Shown: piece by piece, positions 1-9,154 of the stretch
Position numbering within the stretch: the stretch's first letter is position 1
Layout of the letters: every line of letters starts with the position of its first letter
Assembly (NCBI GenBank): GCA_003503535.1
Contig: DOCI01000291.1
Location: 1-14,456 of the forward strand
DNA length: 14,456 nt
Source of the DNA: Planctomycetaceae bacterium
GTDB taxonomy: Bacteria; Planctomycetota; Planctomycetia; Planctomycetales; Planctomycetaceae
Direction: 5' to 3'
The notes under the pieces: model-generated
Database searches by the model: none
Told to the model about the DNA's origin: nothing
The model's input: only the letters and a program-made list of their open reading frames with translations
Made by a program: the position numbers and the translations under genes

Positions 1-29
1 GCCGAGTCAGTTATGACTCGGGTTTTCTC
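1..29 (+). terminator. Probable intrinsic terminator of a plus-strand gene left of the window
   Basis: The arms CCGAGTCA (2-9) and TGACTCGG (14-21) form a perfect 8-bp stem around a 4-base GTTA loop, followed by GTTTTCTC. This is the layout of a Rho-independent terminator reading rightward, although the T tract is short and interrupted. It would end a gene lying off the left edge, convergent with the minus-strand gene that stops at 121. The upstream gene is not visible, so its identity is unknown. Confidence 0.5.
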
Positions 30-82
30 ATTATCAATGTGCATAATTTTCGAATGTCATGTCAATGATTACTCGAACCTAC

Positions 83-102
83 CCGTGCCATGACTGGCAC
101 GG
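83..102 (-). terminator. Perfect hairpin 18 nt past the DUF1592 gene stop
   Basis: CCGTGCCA (83-90) and TGGCACGG (95-102) form a GC-rich perfect 8-bp stem with a TGAC loop. It lies just downstream of the stop codon of the minus-strand cytochrome gene. No T tract follows on either strand, so it may be a 3' end-stabilising hairpin, a factor-dependent termination site or a dispersed REP-like unit rather than a classical terminator. Confidence 0.35.
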
Positions 103-120
103 CTCGCCTACTCTTATTTC

Positions 121-2547
121 CTACTTCGTCAAAAACAGCGGGCTCGTTACAACTTCTTCGAGAATTGTGCGGAAACCATAGTTCTGCTTCGCTGAAGCCG
201 AGACGATTTTTTCGATATCATCGCGATCCGCGAAATCGACCGAAGCTCCTGTGCCACAGGTGATCATCTTTGCGGCAACATTGGCAGCCAGCTTTTCGGG
301 CTGGGCAATTACGAGTCGTTGAAAATCTTCGAGTGTTTCGAATTTTCGTCCATCGACAAACTCAGCACTGGTATCAATCAATTTCGTGGAATCCGTTTTC
401 TTTTTGGGTTTGCCGTAATTGTCCCGCCATTGCCCAGCCGGGTCGAAGTTTTCGAGAGCGAATCCGGGAGGATCAATTTTCACGTGACAACTCGCACAGG
501 AAGGATCTGATTTATGCTTTTCCAGCATTTCCCGGATCGTGGTCGCTCCACGAACATCCGGTTCAATGGCGGGAACCCCTGCAGGAACAGGGGGAATCGG
601 TTGCCCCAGAATGCGTTCGGAAATCCAGACACCCCGAACAACGGGTGAGGTCGTCGTTCCATTGGCGGTGATCTTCAAGATAGCCCCCTGAGTAATCAAA
701 CCGCCGCGATTACTTTTCGGATCGAGTTTGACGGGGACGAGTTCATCACTCAATTTCTGGTCGATGTTGTAATATCGAGCCAAACGACTGTTCAGATAAG
801 TGGTCTCGGAATCAATCAATTGTGTGACCGGCAAGTTTTTCGATATGAGATTCTGCAAGAATGCCAGGGTTTCTTCGACCATCGATTGCTGAACCACAAC
901 ATCGAACTTTGGAAACATCCGGCGGTCCGGTTCGGTGAAGTCGATCAAGCGCATGTCGAGCCATTCGTCTGCAAAATCACGAACAAAATCCTGACCTCGA
1001 GGATCATTGAGCATCCGATTGACCTGCTGCTTCAACTGATTTTTATTCGAGAGTTTCTTTTGAGCAGCCAGTTTCAGCAGTTGATCATCAGGCATCGTAT
1101 TCCAGAGGAAATAACTGAGCCTGCTGGCAATTTCATAGTCGTCCAGTTGCCCCGGTTCTTCCTGCAGATAGACAAATCTTGGGGAACAGAGAATCGCTCG
1201 ATAGCCAAAACGTAATGCATCCAGCAGATTGCCATCGTTCTTGTAAGCGTCCATCGCAATGTTGAAATACGGATCCAGCACACCTGGTTCGAGTGGGCGA
1301 CGGAATGCTCGCGTCGCGAACGCTTCCATCAATTCCCGTAAATCGCCAGCAGGAGTTTTCGATTCGAGGACGATTCGCTTTTCAGTTTTATCCCAGCTTT
1401 TACCAAGTTTGCCGATGACAATCTGACGGCATTCGGCTGGTGAATAGTGCTTATGGAATTTTTCCATAACGATCGATTCCAGAGCAATCCCCGGCACATC
1501 CTGAGGATCCCCTTCCCCTGTTCCTACCTGACCTCCTGCAAAGCGACCTTTTTTGAGTGTATTATCACCAGGACGAATTTCGATCATCTCTCCACGGTTC
1601 AACCAAGCCTCAAACGTCCATTCCCGCATTTCCGGCGTCGCTTCAAAAGCACCTACCCATTTCTGGATGGGAGAACTGGAGACATGCTTTCCTGTTCGTA
1701 CGGTACACCACACACCGGAATCTTCAGGCTGCTTGAGCGATTTCCCGCGAATGGTAAATCGATACCAGCCATCTTCTTTAGCCGTTGTTGCAGGCAAACG
1801 TCCATAAAAGACAAGACCAGACGACCAGGTGACGGCCAAGCCATCCAGCATTTCCGGTTCGCGTGTGCGCGACTTGGGACGCGTTCGTGAAATGGTGTTC
1901 GCATCGAGTGTTTTCGTCCAGGAATCGTCATCGTACAGGCCCTTTTGAAAAGCTTCATCCAGAGCCAGATCGACAACTTTCAGATGTTTTTCGAGCTGGA
2001 AATGGGACATCGTTTGTCCATCTGCAACCGAAGTAAAACCATCGACCATTTGTTCTTCAGGGAAATAGACCTTGAGTGGAATATCGACTCCCAGCAAATC
2101 GTGCAGTGAACGCTCCAGTTGCAGATTGTTAAGTCTGCGCCCACGAACGCGTCCCAACTCCGCAAATTGCTGAGTTCTCTGAGTCGTCAGCCAATTCGCG
2201 GTTTCGAGTAAGAATTGCTGACGTTCATTATCCGTCAATTCCGAGACATCCGCTGGCGGCATTTCGTGGGCAGCAACGCGATCATAGATCTGAACCCAGC
2301 GGTCGTATTCCGCGTTTTCAGAAAGGTCCCCCTGCAACTTCGAGGCATCAAAACCTCCTTCGGCAAAATCAGGATTGTGACAATCGGCACAATGTCGGCT
2401 GATAAAATTGGCTTTGGGTGAAAATTCGCTGGCGAATGCAGAAACATTCAAAATCCCGAAACTCCACACGCTGAGCATCAAAAAACAAATGCGAGTGGCA
2501 TCTGCTTTAATACTTGCGATCAATGTGCGGAAAGTCACTTCAAGCAT
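121..2547 (-). CDS. Exported DUF1592/DUF1588/DUF1585 cytochrome-type protein
   Basis: This 808-residue protein has the full planctomycete architecture of PSCyt1, DUF1587, DUF1595, DUF1592, DUF1588 and DUF1585. A hydrophobic N-terminus (about 20-39, likely cleaved after AFA at 39) indicates export. PSCyt1 carries a c-type haem motif C53-A-D-C56-H57. DUF1587 begins near 131 ([16 protein letters not shown]), and a beta-rich insert of roughly 240-350 resembles a carbohydrate-binding or sensor module. DUF1595 spans about 405-465 and DUF1592 about 468-595. DUF1588 spans about 615-712 with a second C684-A-S-C687-H688, and DUF1585 about 728-803. The family is abundant in planctomycetes; its biochemical role is not established and electron transfer is an inference. 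The usual DUF1552 partner is not beside it: two hairpins follow on the left and a receiver gene lies upstream. The start has a weak AAGG 12 nt upstream; Met24 is an alternative start but has no Shine-Dalgarno site. Confidence 0.93.
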   Translation of the reverse strand: MLEVTFRTLIASIKADATRICFLMLSVWSFGILNVSAFASEFSPKANFISRHCADCHNPDFAEGGFDASKLQGDLSENAEYDRWVQIYDRVAAHEMPPADVSELTDNERQQFLLETANWLTTQRTQQFAELGRVRGRRLNNLQLERSLHDLLGVDIPLKVYFPEEQMVDGFTSVADGQTMSHFQLEKHLKVVDLALDEAFQKGLYDDDSWTKTLDANTISRTRPKSRTREPEMLDGLAVTWSSGLVFYGRLPATTAKEDGWYRFTIRGKSLKQPEDSGVWCTVRTGKHVSSSPIQKWVGAFEATPEMREWTFEAWLNRGEMIEIRPGDNTLKKGRFAGGQVGTGEGDPQDVPGIALESIVMEKFHKHYSPAECRQIVIGKLGKSWDKTEKRIVLESKTPAGDLRELMEAFATRAFRRPLEPGVLDPYFNIAMDAYKNDGNLLDALRFGYRAILCSPRFVYLQEEPGQLDDYEIASRLSYFLWNTMPDDQLLKLAAQKKLSNKNQLKQQVNRMLNDPRGQDFVRDFADEWLDMRLIDFTEPDRRMFPKFDVVVQQSMVEETLAFLQNLISKNLPVTQLIDSETTYLNSRLARYYNIDQKLSDELVPVKLDPKSNRGGLITQGAILKITANGTTTSPVVRGVWISERILGQPIPPVPAGVPAIEPDVRGATTIREMLEKHKSDPSCASCHVKIDPPGFALENFDPAGQWRDNYGKPKKKTDSTKLIDTSAEFVDGRKFETLEDFQRLVIAQPEKLAANVAAKMITCGTGASVDFADRDDIEKIVSASAKQNYGFRTILEEVVTSPLFLTK

Positions 2548-2588
2548 AGATGTTATTACCTTATGGAATCTGATGCACAGGAGAGCTC

Positions 2589-2720
2589 ATGAAACAGGAG
2601 AGCTTATTAAAAGTGATCAAGCCAGTTGATCACATCAGCTGCTATGTGGGTAAATCAGGAGAGAAAATTTCAGGAGGGCTTCAATACTCACCCCCATTTC
2701 AAAAAGGGCATAAGCATTAA
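2589..2720 (+). CDS. Possible 43-residue small protein
   Basis: An ATG at 2589 is preceded by AGGAG (2579-2583) with 5-nt spacing, one of the best ribosome-binding sites in the window. It opens a 43-codon frame beginning MKQESLLKVIKPVDHISCYV and ending at TAA 2718-2720. It occupies most of the intergenic gap between the cytochrome gene (divergent) and the receiver gene (convergent). The peptide is basic, has one Cys and no membrane segment, and I do not recognise it. The AGGAG is also part of a short direct repeat (ACAGGAGAGCT at 2577-2587 and 2594-2604), so the good ribosome-binding site could be coincidence. Confidence 0.22.
   Translation: MKQESLLKVIKPVDHISCYVGKSGEKISGGLQYSPPFQKGHKH
2613..2633. 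promoter_or_regulatory. 21-bp palindrome upstream of the DUF1592 gene
   Basis: GTGATCAA and TTGATCAC are perfect 8-bp inverted arms separated by GCCAG. The site lies 66-86 bp upstream of the start at 2547, a plausible operator position. Read on the minus strand it is followed by TTTTAAT, so it could instead be a weak AT-rich intrinsic terminator for the receiver gene that stops at 2781. The sequence alone does not decide between these. Confidence 0.3.
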
Positions 2721-2780
2721 TTTAATTGTACCATGAAATCTGACTTCTTCAAGAACAAAATACCAGCATGGGACTGTATT

Positions 2781-3164
2781 TTAAGGGGAGATCCCCCTTT
2801 TAAGCATTAACGGCTGGCAGCGGGAAGCCAGCTCATGAACCGAAATCGGTTTCTCTAAATAGCAAACCGCGCCCAGATCAATTAAATCGCGGGCGTGATC
2901 CCGTTGTGCCTGATTGATCAGACAGAGAAAATTCGCTTGCTGCTTCATCTTGCTGGCAATTTTAAGGGCAGTGACACTCGTATCGGGCAAACTTTCGAGA
3001 TCGATGATTAACAGCTGACAGTTATTCAGAATCATTCCCTCTGTTTCAGAATCAATGGAATCCCGAAACAGCACCCGGACATTCTGCCCTGCCCATTCAC
3101 GGCGCAGCCCGGACGTCACCCATGGAGTTGCTTCCAGAACGATTACCTGAGGTGTTGTCTGCAT
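2781..3164 (-). CDS. Stand-alone receiver-like (CheY-fold) protein, atypical
   Basis: This 127-residue single-domain protein has the alternating beta-alpha pattern of response-regulator receivers. The likely phospho-acceptor is D55 (LLIIDLES), and the conserved lysine-proline is K105-P106 (LEKPIS). Other active-site positions are altered: the N-terminal acidic pair that binds Mg2+ is E11-A12 (VIVLEAT), and the conserved Thr/Ser after beta 4 appears to be N84 (LCLINQ). There is no output domain. It may therefore be a weakly phosphorylated or phosphorylation-independent adaptor; this is inferred. No histidine kinase is nearby. It is transcribed divergently from metX across a 149-bp gap and has no recognisable Shine-Dalgarno site. 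A hairpin-like AAGGGG/CCCCTT sequence overlaps its last codons. Confidence 0.75.
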   Translation of the reverse strand: MQTTPQVIVLEATPWVTSGLRREWAGQNVRVLFRDSIDSETEGMILNNCQLLIIDLESLPDTSVTALKIASKMKQQANFLCLINQAQRDHARDLIDLGAVCYLEKPISVHELASRCQPLMLKRGISP

Positions 3165-3263
3165 TTTTGATTATGTTTCAATTATCAGCGATAAGAACTT
3201 CAGCATTGACCTGGAAATACTTTATTCTTTTAGGTTCGATTATCTCAGGCTAGATCAGTATCC

Positions 3264-3269
3264 TATAAT
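3264..3269 (+). promoter_or_regulatory. Candidate -10 box of metX
   Basis: A perfect TATAAT lies 44 nt upstream of the metX start codon, in the divergent gap with the receiver gene. No good -35 hexamer lies 16-18 nt upstream (the sequence there is TATCTC), so it is only a candidate. The implied leader is short (about 40 nt) and leaves no room for a riboswitch. Confidence 0.3.
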
Positions 3270-3313
3270 ACTACGCATGATAATTGACGACTCTTTGAAA
3301 ACGCAGCAGATCT

Positions 3314-4564
3314 ATGGAACCTCCGCTTCTCGAATCGCAGAGAGCCTCGCTCGACGAGAAAACATTCGGTACAGATGATGACGCACGACTGGTCAAACGC
3401 CAAAGTGTCGAACTGTTCTCGACTGAAAATCCTCTTAAACTGGCTGGCGGTCAGGAAATTGGTCCGATTCGAGTCGCCTACGAAATGTATGGTACTCTTT
3501 CTCCTGCAAAAGATAACGCATTTTTCATTTGCCATGCTCTAACAGGCGATGCCCATGCTGCTGGTCGGTACAACCTCGATGATCGCAAACCGGGTTGGTG
3601 GGATGAGTTTATCGGCCCGGGACGTGGCATCGATACCGATCGATTCTGCGTCATTTGTGCAAATGTCCTGGGCGGATGCCAGGGAACAACGGGTCCGAGT
3701 TGTATCGATCCCAAAACGGGTGAACCTTACGGACTCAATTTTCCTTTTATCACCATTGCCGATATCGTCCACGTTCATAAAGAGCTTGTTTCCTATCTTG
3801 GGATCAAAAAACTGGCCGGTGCGATTGGAGGAAGTCTGGGCGGGATGCAGGTCCTGGAATGGATCGCCCAGGATCCCGATGCGATTGAAAATGCAATTGT
3901 ATTAGCTTCTGCAGCAAACCGGTCTGCTCAGGGGATTGCCTTCAATGCCGTAGGACGTCGAGCCATATATGCAGACCCTCAATTTCACAACGGCGGCTAT
4001 TACGATCGAGCAGAAGAAGTCTCAGTCGAAAGTGATCAACACCAAAACGCTCCTCAATCCACAGTATTGAAAAGTGGAAAGGGGCCACGTTTCGGCCTGG
4101 CATTGGCTCGAATGATTGCTCATATCACGTATCTGTCGGAATCATCGATTGAAAAGAAGTTTGGGCGACGACTGCAAAACAGTGAACAGCTGGCCTTCGA
4201 CCTGATGCGGGAAACCGAATTTCAGATTGAAAGTTATCTGCATTATCAGGGGGAGCAATTCGTCGAACGTTTCGATGCCAACAGCTATCTGTACCTGACA
4301 AAAGCGATGGATTATTTCGACCTGGCGGAATCCTACCACGGCCTCAATAACGCTTTGGGGAACACTTCGGCAAGAACACTCGTCGCGTCATATACAACCG
4401 ACTGGCTATTTCCGACAGCTCAGAGCCGAGAAATCGTTTCTGCTTTGATTTTAGCAGGAAAACACGCCAGTTTCTGTGAACTGGAAAGCCCGTATGGACA
4501 TGACGCGTTCCTTGTCGAGGTTGAACAATTGACCGAACTCGTGCGTGCCTTCCTGAATTCATGA
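3314..4564 (+). CDS. metX: Homoserine O-acetyltransferase (MetX family)
   Basis: This alpha/beta-hydrolase acyltransferase of 416 residues activates homoserine by O-acylation, the first committed step of methionine synthesis in the cytoplasm. The nucleophile elbow is GGS174LGGMQ. The other triad residues fit D363 (TTDWLF) and H396 (YGHDAF). Family signatures NVLGGCQGTTGPSC, NRSAQGIAFN and GLALARMIAHITYLS are present. The protein is somewhat long, with a 20-odd residue hydrophilic insert around 231-256 between NGGYY and GPRFGLALAR. Some MetX-type enzymes use succinyl-CoA, and the acyl donor cannot be read from these motifs alone. No metY or metW is adjacent in the window, so it appears monocistronic. 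The start codon has no clear Shine-Dalgarno site but lies at the right distance from the conserved core. Confidence 0.93.
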   Translation: MEPPLLESQRASLDEKTFGTDDDARLVKRQSVELFSTENPLKLAGGQEIGPIRVAYEMYGTLSPAKDNAFFICHALTGDAHAAGRYNLDDRKPGWWDEFIGPGRGIDTDRFCVICANVLGGCQGTTGPSCIDPKTGEPYGLNFPFITIADIVHVHKELVSYLGIKKLAGAIGGSLGGMQVLEWIAQDPDAIENAIVLASAANRSAQGIAFNAVGRRAIYADPQFHNGGYYDRAEEVSVESDQHQNAPQSTVLKSGKGPRFGLALARMIAHITYLSESSIEKKFGRRLQNSEQLAFDLMRETEFQIESYLHYQGEQFVERFDANSYLYLTKAMDYFDLAESYHGLNNALGNTSARTLVASYTTDWLFPTAQSREIVSALILAGKHASFCELESPYGHDAFLVEVEQLTELVRAFLNS

Positions 4565-4922
4565 CCAATCACAAAATTCAGGCAAGCCGAGTCAGTCATT
4601 TCCAGCTGTACGGAACTAAGAAAAAGTCTATGCCATTTGAAATTCCCAGACCTACTCTGTTCAAATCGTGTTTCGGTCGATACCCTTGCCGATTCACGCG
4701 CAGTCAGGACAAAGTGAGTTGAATATATGTAATCAAATTCAGCAGCCCTGATGCAGGCGGGTTTGAATCAACAGGAACCGAATTGACAATCGCAATCAGA
4801 AACAAACAGCACACATAGAAAATTGTGCAGGATCTTCAGGAATTGCTTAAGCCCGCATGGCCGCAATTTCAACTGATTGTCGTCATTCTCATTCGGTCTC
4901 CATTCCGAAGTTTTTGGAGGTG
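4565..4922. other. Intergenic region before the SNF2 gene, no gene recognised
   Basis: About 360 bases separate metX from the preferred SNF2 start. No convincing terminator follows metX. A TTGACA at 4783-4788 has no matching -10 box at normal spacing. The only strong signal is GGAGGTGAT at 4916-4924, an excellent match to the anti-Shine-Dalgarno sequence, just before the SNF2 start. A 30-codon ATG frame at 4630-4722 lacks a ribosome-binding site and is not called. Confidence 0.6.
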
Positions 4923-6365
4923 ATGGTGTCGTTAGCCGACATGATGGAGTCTCAATTCCGGGCAGATGTCCGGTTTCGAGGGGCAGCATATTTACAATCG
5001 AGTCGCGTCAGTATTTCTCACATCACAGCAGACGATGTGTATGCTGTTGTGCGCGACGGGGCAGAACATCAAATTCATCTTCATCGCACGGAAGAGGCGT
5101 TGGAGATGTCGTGCAGTTCGGTAGCCGGCACTAAACGGCCGCCGACAACGAAATACGTCTGGGCGACGATTCTGCTCATTGATGAACAGGGTTATATGAC
5201 GGGCACTCCCAAGCCAGGTCATATTCCGCCTTTCATTGCCGAAACAACTTCCTCAATTGATGACGACTGGGATTTCGAAGAGGGGGATGACGATCCGTAC
5301 TTCCCGCCGATCAACATCTCAAAGAAAAGCTCAAAATCAGCCCAGAGTGCGACTCAGGTTGAACCGCGCAAACTGAACGAATGGCAGCAGAAACTGCGTG
5401 CCCTGCGCGATCGACTTCGCATTCGTGATGTCACAATTGAAACGAAACCATCTTCCTACGAAATCACCTATCAAATTGATGTGGCAGACAGTTGGAAGTC
5501 CGGACATTTGATGTTGCAGATTGTCGAATGTCAACGACGCTCGACAGGCGGCTGGGGAAAAATCAAACCTCTCAAACTCAAAGCAGGGGGACTTGAAAAC
5601 CTGCCGGAAGCAGATGACCGCGCCATCCTCGCACATTTGCTCGGCGGGATCCAGGATCGATCGGGCACACAGACAATTGCCGGTAGCACGCTCAACCAGC
5701 ACTTGCCGCACCGCTTTCACATGACTCATTCCCTCACATCGGCTTTGCTGCCGCGGATGTGTTCGACGGGGCGTTTACGCCTGCTTTTCGACGATGGAAA
5801 AATGTCGGATCCCATCACCTTCAGCGAAGAAGTCGAACCATGGGACTTGAGTTTGACAATGGAACCTTCCGCCGGTGGAAGCGAAGCCAAACAGGCTCAG
5901 TGGCAAATCAAACCGATTTTGATACGCGAGGAAGAGACACTCTCAATCGATGATGTTGAATTGATTGTCGAAGGGGGCTGGGTGGTTCGCGATCGGTCGA
6001 TTGAACCGCTCGAAGATTTTGAAGTTTACGAATGGATCCGTTCCTATCGCAATCATGAACTGCCCTCCTTCCCGGAAACCGAAGGCAAAGATGTCATTCA
6101 GGAACTAATGACTCTTCCCAGTGTGCCCCGACTGGAATTGACCGACAAATGGGAAATCGAACAGAAGCATATTGTTCCCACACCCAGGTTGAAGCTCTTC
6201 ACACCTTCGCTTAAAGGGAAAATGCCTCGCGATCGCATTCAGGCCGATCTCGAATTTGTTTACGACGAAATTCTCGTGCGTGGCTCCACACACAGTTGGG
6301 CCATTCCGCTGCCGGAAGAGCAGTCGTGCATCGTTCGCGATGCAAAACAGGAACAGGCCTTCTGA
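4923..6365 (+). CDS. SNF2 helicase N-terminal part (SWIM-like and SNF2-associated region)
   Basis: This is the upstream part of a bacterial SNF2-family DNA translocase, ending at an in-frame TGA. An ATG at 4857 would add 22 unconserved-looking residues and has no ribosome-binding site, whereas GGAGG (4916-4920) precedes ATG 4923 and GTG 4926; the GTG has the better 5-nt spacing, so either may be used. Residues about 60-85 align with a SWIM zinc finger followed by the usual WATIL, but the ligands are changed: the expected C-x-C...C-x-H reads C64-S-S66...T76-K-Y78. An acidic linker follows (about 125-150), then a long alpha/beta region in the place of the bacterial SNF2-associated domain. Without the downstream ATPase it has no catalytic motif. 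The next 63 nt stay open in the same frame up to the helicase ORF, so this is most simply half of one gene. Confidence 0.7.
   Translation: MVSLADMMESQFRADVRFRGAAYLQSSRVSISHITADDVYAVVRDGAEHQIHLHRTEEALEMSCSSVAGTKRPPTTKYVWATILLIDEQGYMTGTPKPGHIPPFIAETTSSIDDDWDFEEGDDDPYFPPINISKKSSKSAQSATQVEPRKLNEWQQKLRALRDRLRIRDVTIETKPSSYEITYQIDVADSWKSGHLMLQIVECQRRSTGGWGKIKPLKLKAGGLENLPEADDRAILAHLLGGIQDRSGTQTIAGSTLNQHLPHRFHMTHSLTSALLPRMCSTGRLRLLFDDGKMSDPITFSEEVEPWDLSLTMEPSAGGSEAKQAQWQIKPILIREEETLSIDDVELIVEGGWVVRDRSIEPLEDFEVYEWIRSYRNHELPSFPETEGKDVIQELMTLPSVPRLELTDKWEIEQKHIVPTPRLKLFTPSLKGKMPRDRIQADLEFVYDEILVRGSTHSWAIPLPEEQSCIVRDAKQEQAF
6363..6365 (+). other. In-frame TGA interrupting the SNF2 gene
   Basis: The frame reads AAA CAG GAA CAG GCC TTC TGA ACC GAA CTG and continues without another stop to 8273. 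The residues after the TGA ([10 protein letters not shown], then [10 protein letters not shown], then MVPL) are hydrophilic and helix-like and look coding. A CGA-to-TGA transition (Arg lost) would explain it; TGG-to-TGA is another option. I see no SECIS-like hairpin just downstream, so selenocysteine is unlikely. The whole frame would encode about 1,116 residues, in the usual size range of bacterial SNF2 proteins with these domains. Confidence 0.85.
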
Positions 6366-6428
6366 ACCGAACTGCAAAGTCTGGGCATTCAACGCATTGA
6401 TGATCGTGGTGGCAAGAAACACGATGTC

Positions 6429-8273
<1,845 letters not shown>

Positions 8274-8281
8274 TGAACTGT

Positions 8282-8419
8282 AGGTCAGGCACTGCCTGAC
8301 GAGATCTCCGGGTGGCTGGGGTCGAACGAAGTGAGCCCCCAGAGTTTTAGAAGACCCTGAGGGCTGTGCGTGATGAGTTTGGACGCCGAAATTTCTTCCT
8401 GTCAGGCAGTGCCTGACCT
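8282..8419. repeat. REPIN-like 138-bp element with 19-bp inverted repeats
   Basis: AGGTCAGGCACTGCCTGAC (8282-8300) is repeated exactly as its reverse complement at 8401-8419. Each copy is itself a near-perfect palindrome (GTCAGGCA, one base, TGCCTGAC). The 100-bp interior has smaller stems: GAGATCTC (8301-8308), CTGGGG...CCCCAG around 8318-8342, and CCCTGAGGG. Two inverted short palindromes around a spacer is the layout of REPIN/BIME or small MITE elements. It lies between the SNF2 stop and tag, so tag transcripts starting upstream would carry a large hairpin in their leader. There are no coding features and no visible target-site duplication. Confidence 0.7.
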
Positions 8420-8442
8420 GCGGTTCTGTATAAGGTTCAGAA

Positions 8443-9063
8443 ATGTCAGGAGTTGAAGGTCTAATTCTCGGCGAGGATGACCAATCTCGCTGCTGGTGGT
8501 GTGGGAGCGATCCTGAGTACATACGGTATCACGACGAAGAATGGGGCCGACCTGTTGCTGAGGATCGATTGCTGTTCGAAAAGATCTGCCTGGAAGGCTT
8601 TCAGGCTGGACTAAGCTGGTTGACAATACTTCGCAAGCGAAATGCGTTTCGTAAAGGGTTTGCGAAATTTCAGATCAAAAAAGTCGCCAAATTTGATCAA
8701 GCCGATGTTGAACGCCTCGTCGCCGATGCCGGGATTGTCCGGCATCGTGGCAAAATCGAGTCGACAATCAATAACGCCAACCGGGCATTGGAACTGATTG
8801 AAGAATTCGGCTCTCTTGCCCAATACTTTTGGCAATATGAACCAGACCAATCGAAGGTAATTCGCACTCAAGGCGACATTGTTGCTCAAATCCAGGAATC
8901 CAAAGCGATGAGCAAAGACCTCAAAAAACGAGGCTGGTCATTCGTTGGCCCAACCACGTGCTATGCCTTCATGCAATCAATGGGGATGGTGAATGATCAT
9001 CTCGAAGATTGTAAAAGCTGGGCAACCATGGAGGAAATGCGTAAGTCATTCAAACGACCGTAA
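8443..9063 (+). CDS. tag: DNA-3-methyladenine glycosylase I (Tag)
   Basis: This 206-residue helix-hairpin-helix base-excision enzyme removes 3-methyladenine from alkylated DNA. Landmarks align with E. coli Tag. Zinc ligands are C17 (SRCWWC), H30 (RYHDEEWG), H186 and C190 (VNDHLEDC). The pocket residues are Y29, E51 and W59 in CLEGFQAGLSW. GWSFVGPTTCYAFMQSMGMV is the conserved C-terminal signature. The start is supported by AAGG about 8 nt upstream and by the short N-terminal extension before the first zinc ligand. It follows the SNF2 gene on the same strand, but the REPIN-like element lies between, so co-transcription is unproven. Confidence 0.96.
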   Translation: MSGVEGLILGEDDQSRCWWCGSDPEYIRYHDEEWGRPVAEDRLLFEKICLEGFQAGLSWLTILRKRNAFRKGFAKFQIKKVAKFDQADVERLVADAGIVRHRGKIESTINNANRALELIEEFGSLAQYFWQYEPDQSKVIRTQGDIVAQIQESKAMSKDLKKRGWSFVGPTTCYAFMQSMGMVNDHLEDCKSWATMEEMRKSFKRP

Positions 9064-9085
9064 TTTCAGACAATATATTGGCATC

Positions 9086-9118
9086 AAAAACAAAAGCCAC
9101 TTCCAAGGTGAAGTGGCT
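9086..9118 (-). terminator. Intrinsic terminator for the phosphoesterase gene, possibly bidirectional
   Basis: AGCCACTTC (9095-9103) and GAAGTGGCT (9110-9118) form a perfect 9-bp stem with a 6-base loop. On the minus strand the stem is followed by TTTTGTTTTTG, a good U tract, 37 nt past the stop of the gene ending at 9155. On the plus strand the tract is poor (ATATGATTT), but the hairpin lies 31 nt after tag and may help end it as well. Confidence 0.75.
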
Positions 9119-9154
9119 ATATGATTTCCTGGCGACAATATTTACGATTAAAGA

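Noticed and set aside
3233..3243. GGTTCGATTAT resembling a tRNA T-loop
   Set aside because: No matching acceptor, D or anticodon arms surround it.
3165..3313. Possible methionine-responsive riboswitch before metX
   Set aside because: The gap is 149 bp with a likely -10 box at 3264, leaving a leader of about 40 nt, and no SAM-type stem arrangement is visible.
4586..4596. GCCGAGTCAGT after metX repeats the first arm of the hairpin at 1-11
   Set aside because: An 11-base match is expected many times by chance in 14 kb, and the second arm of the hairpin is missing here.
4630..4722. 30-residue ORF after metX
   Set aside because: There is no ribosome-binding site and the composition is unremarkable; length is consistent with chance.
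4783..4788. TTGACA as a -35 box for the SNF2 gene
   Set aside because: No -10-like hexamer occurs at 16-18 nt spacing.
6363..6410. Selenocysteine insertion at the SNF2 TGA
   Set aside because: No stable hairpin with a bacterial SECIS-like loop follows the TGA, and SNF2 proteins are not known selenoproteins.
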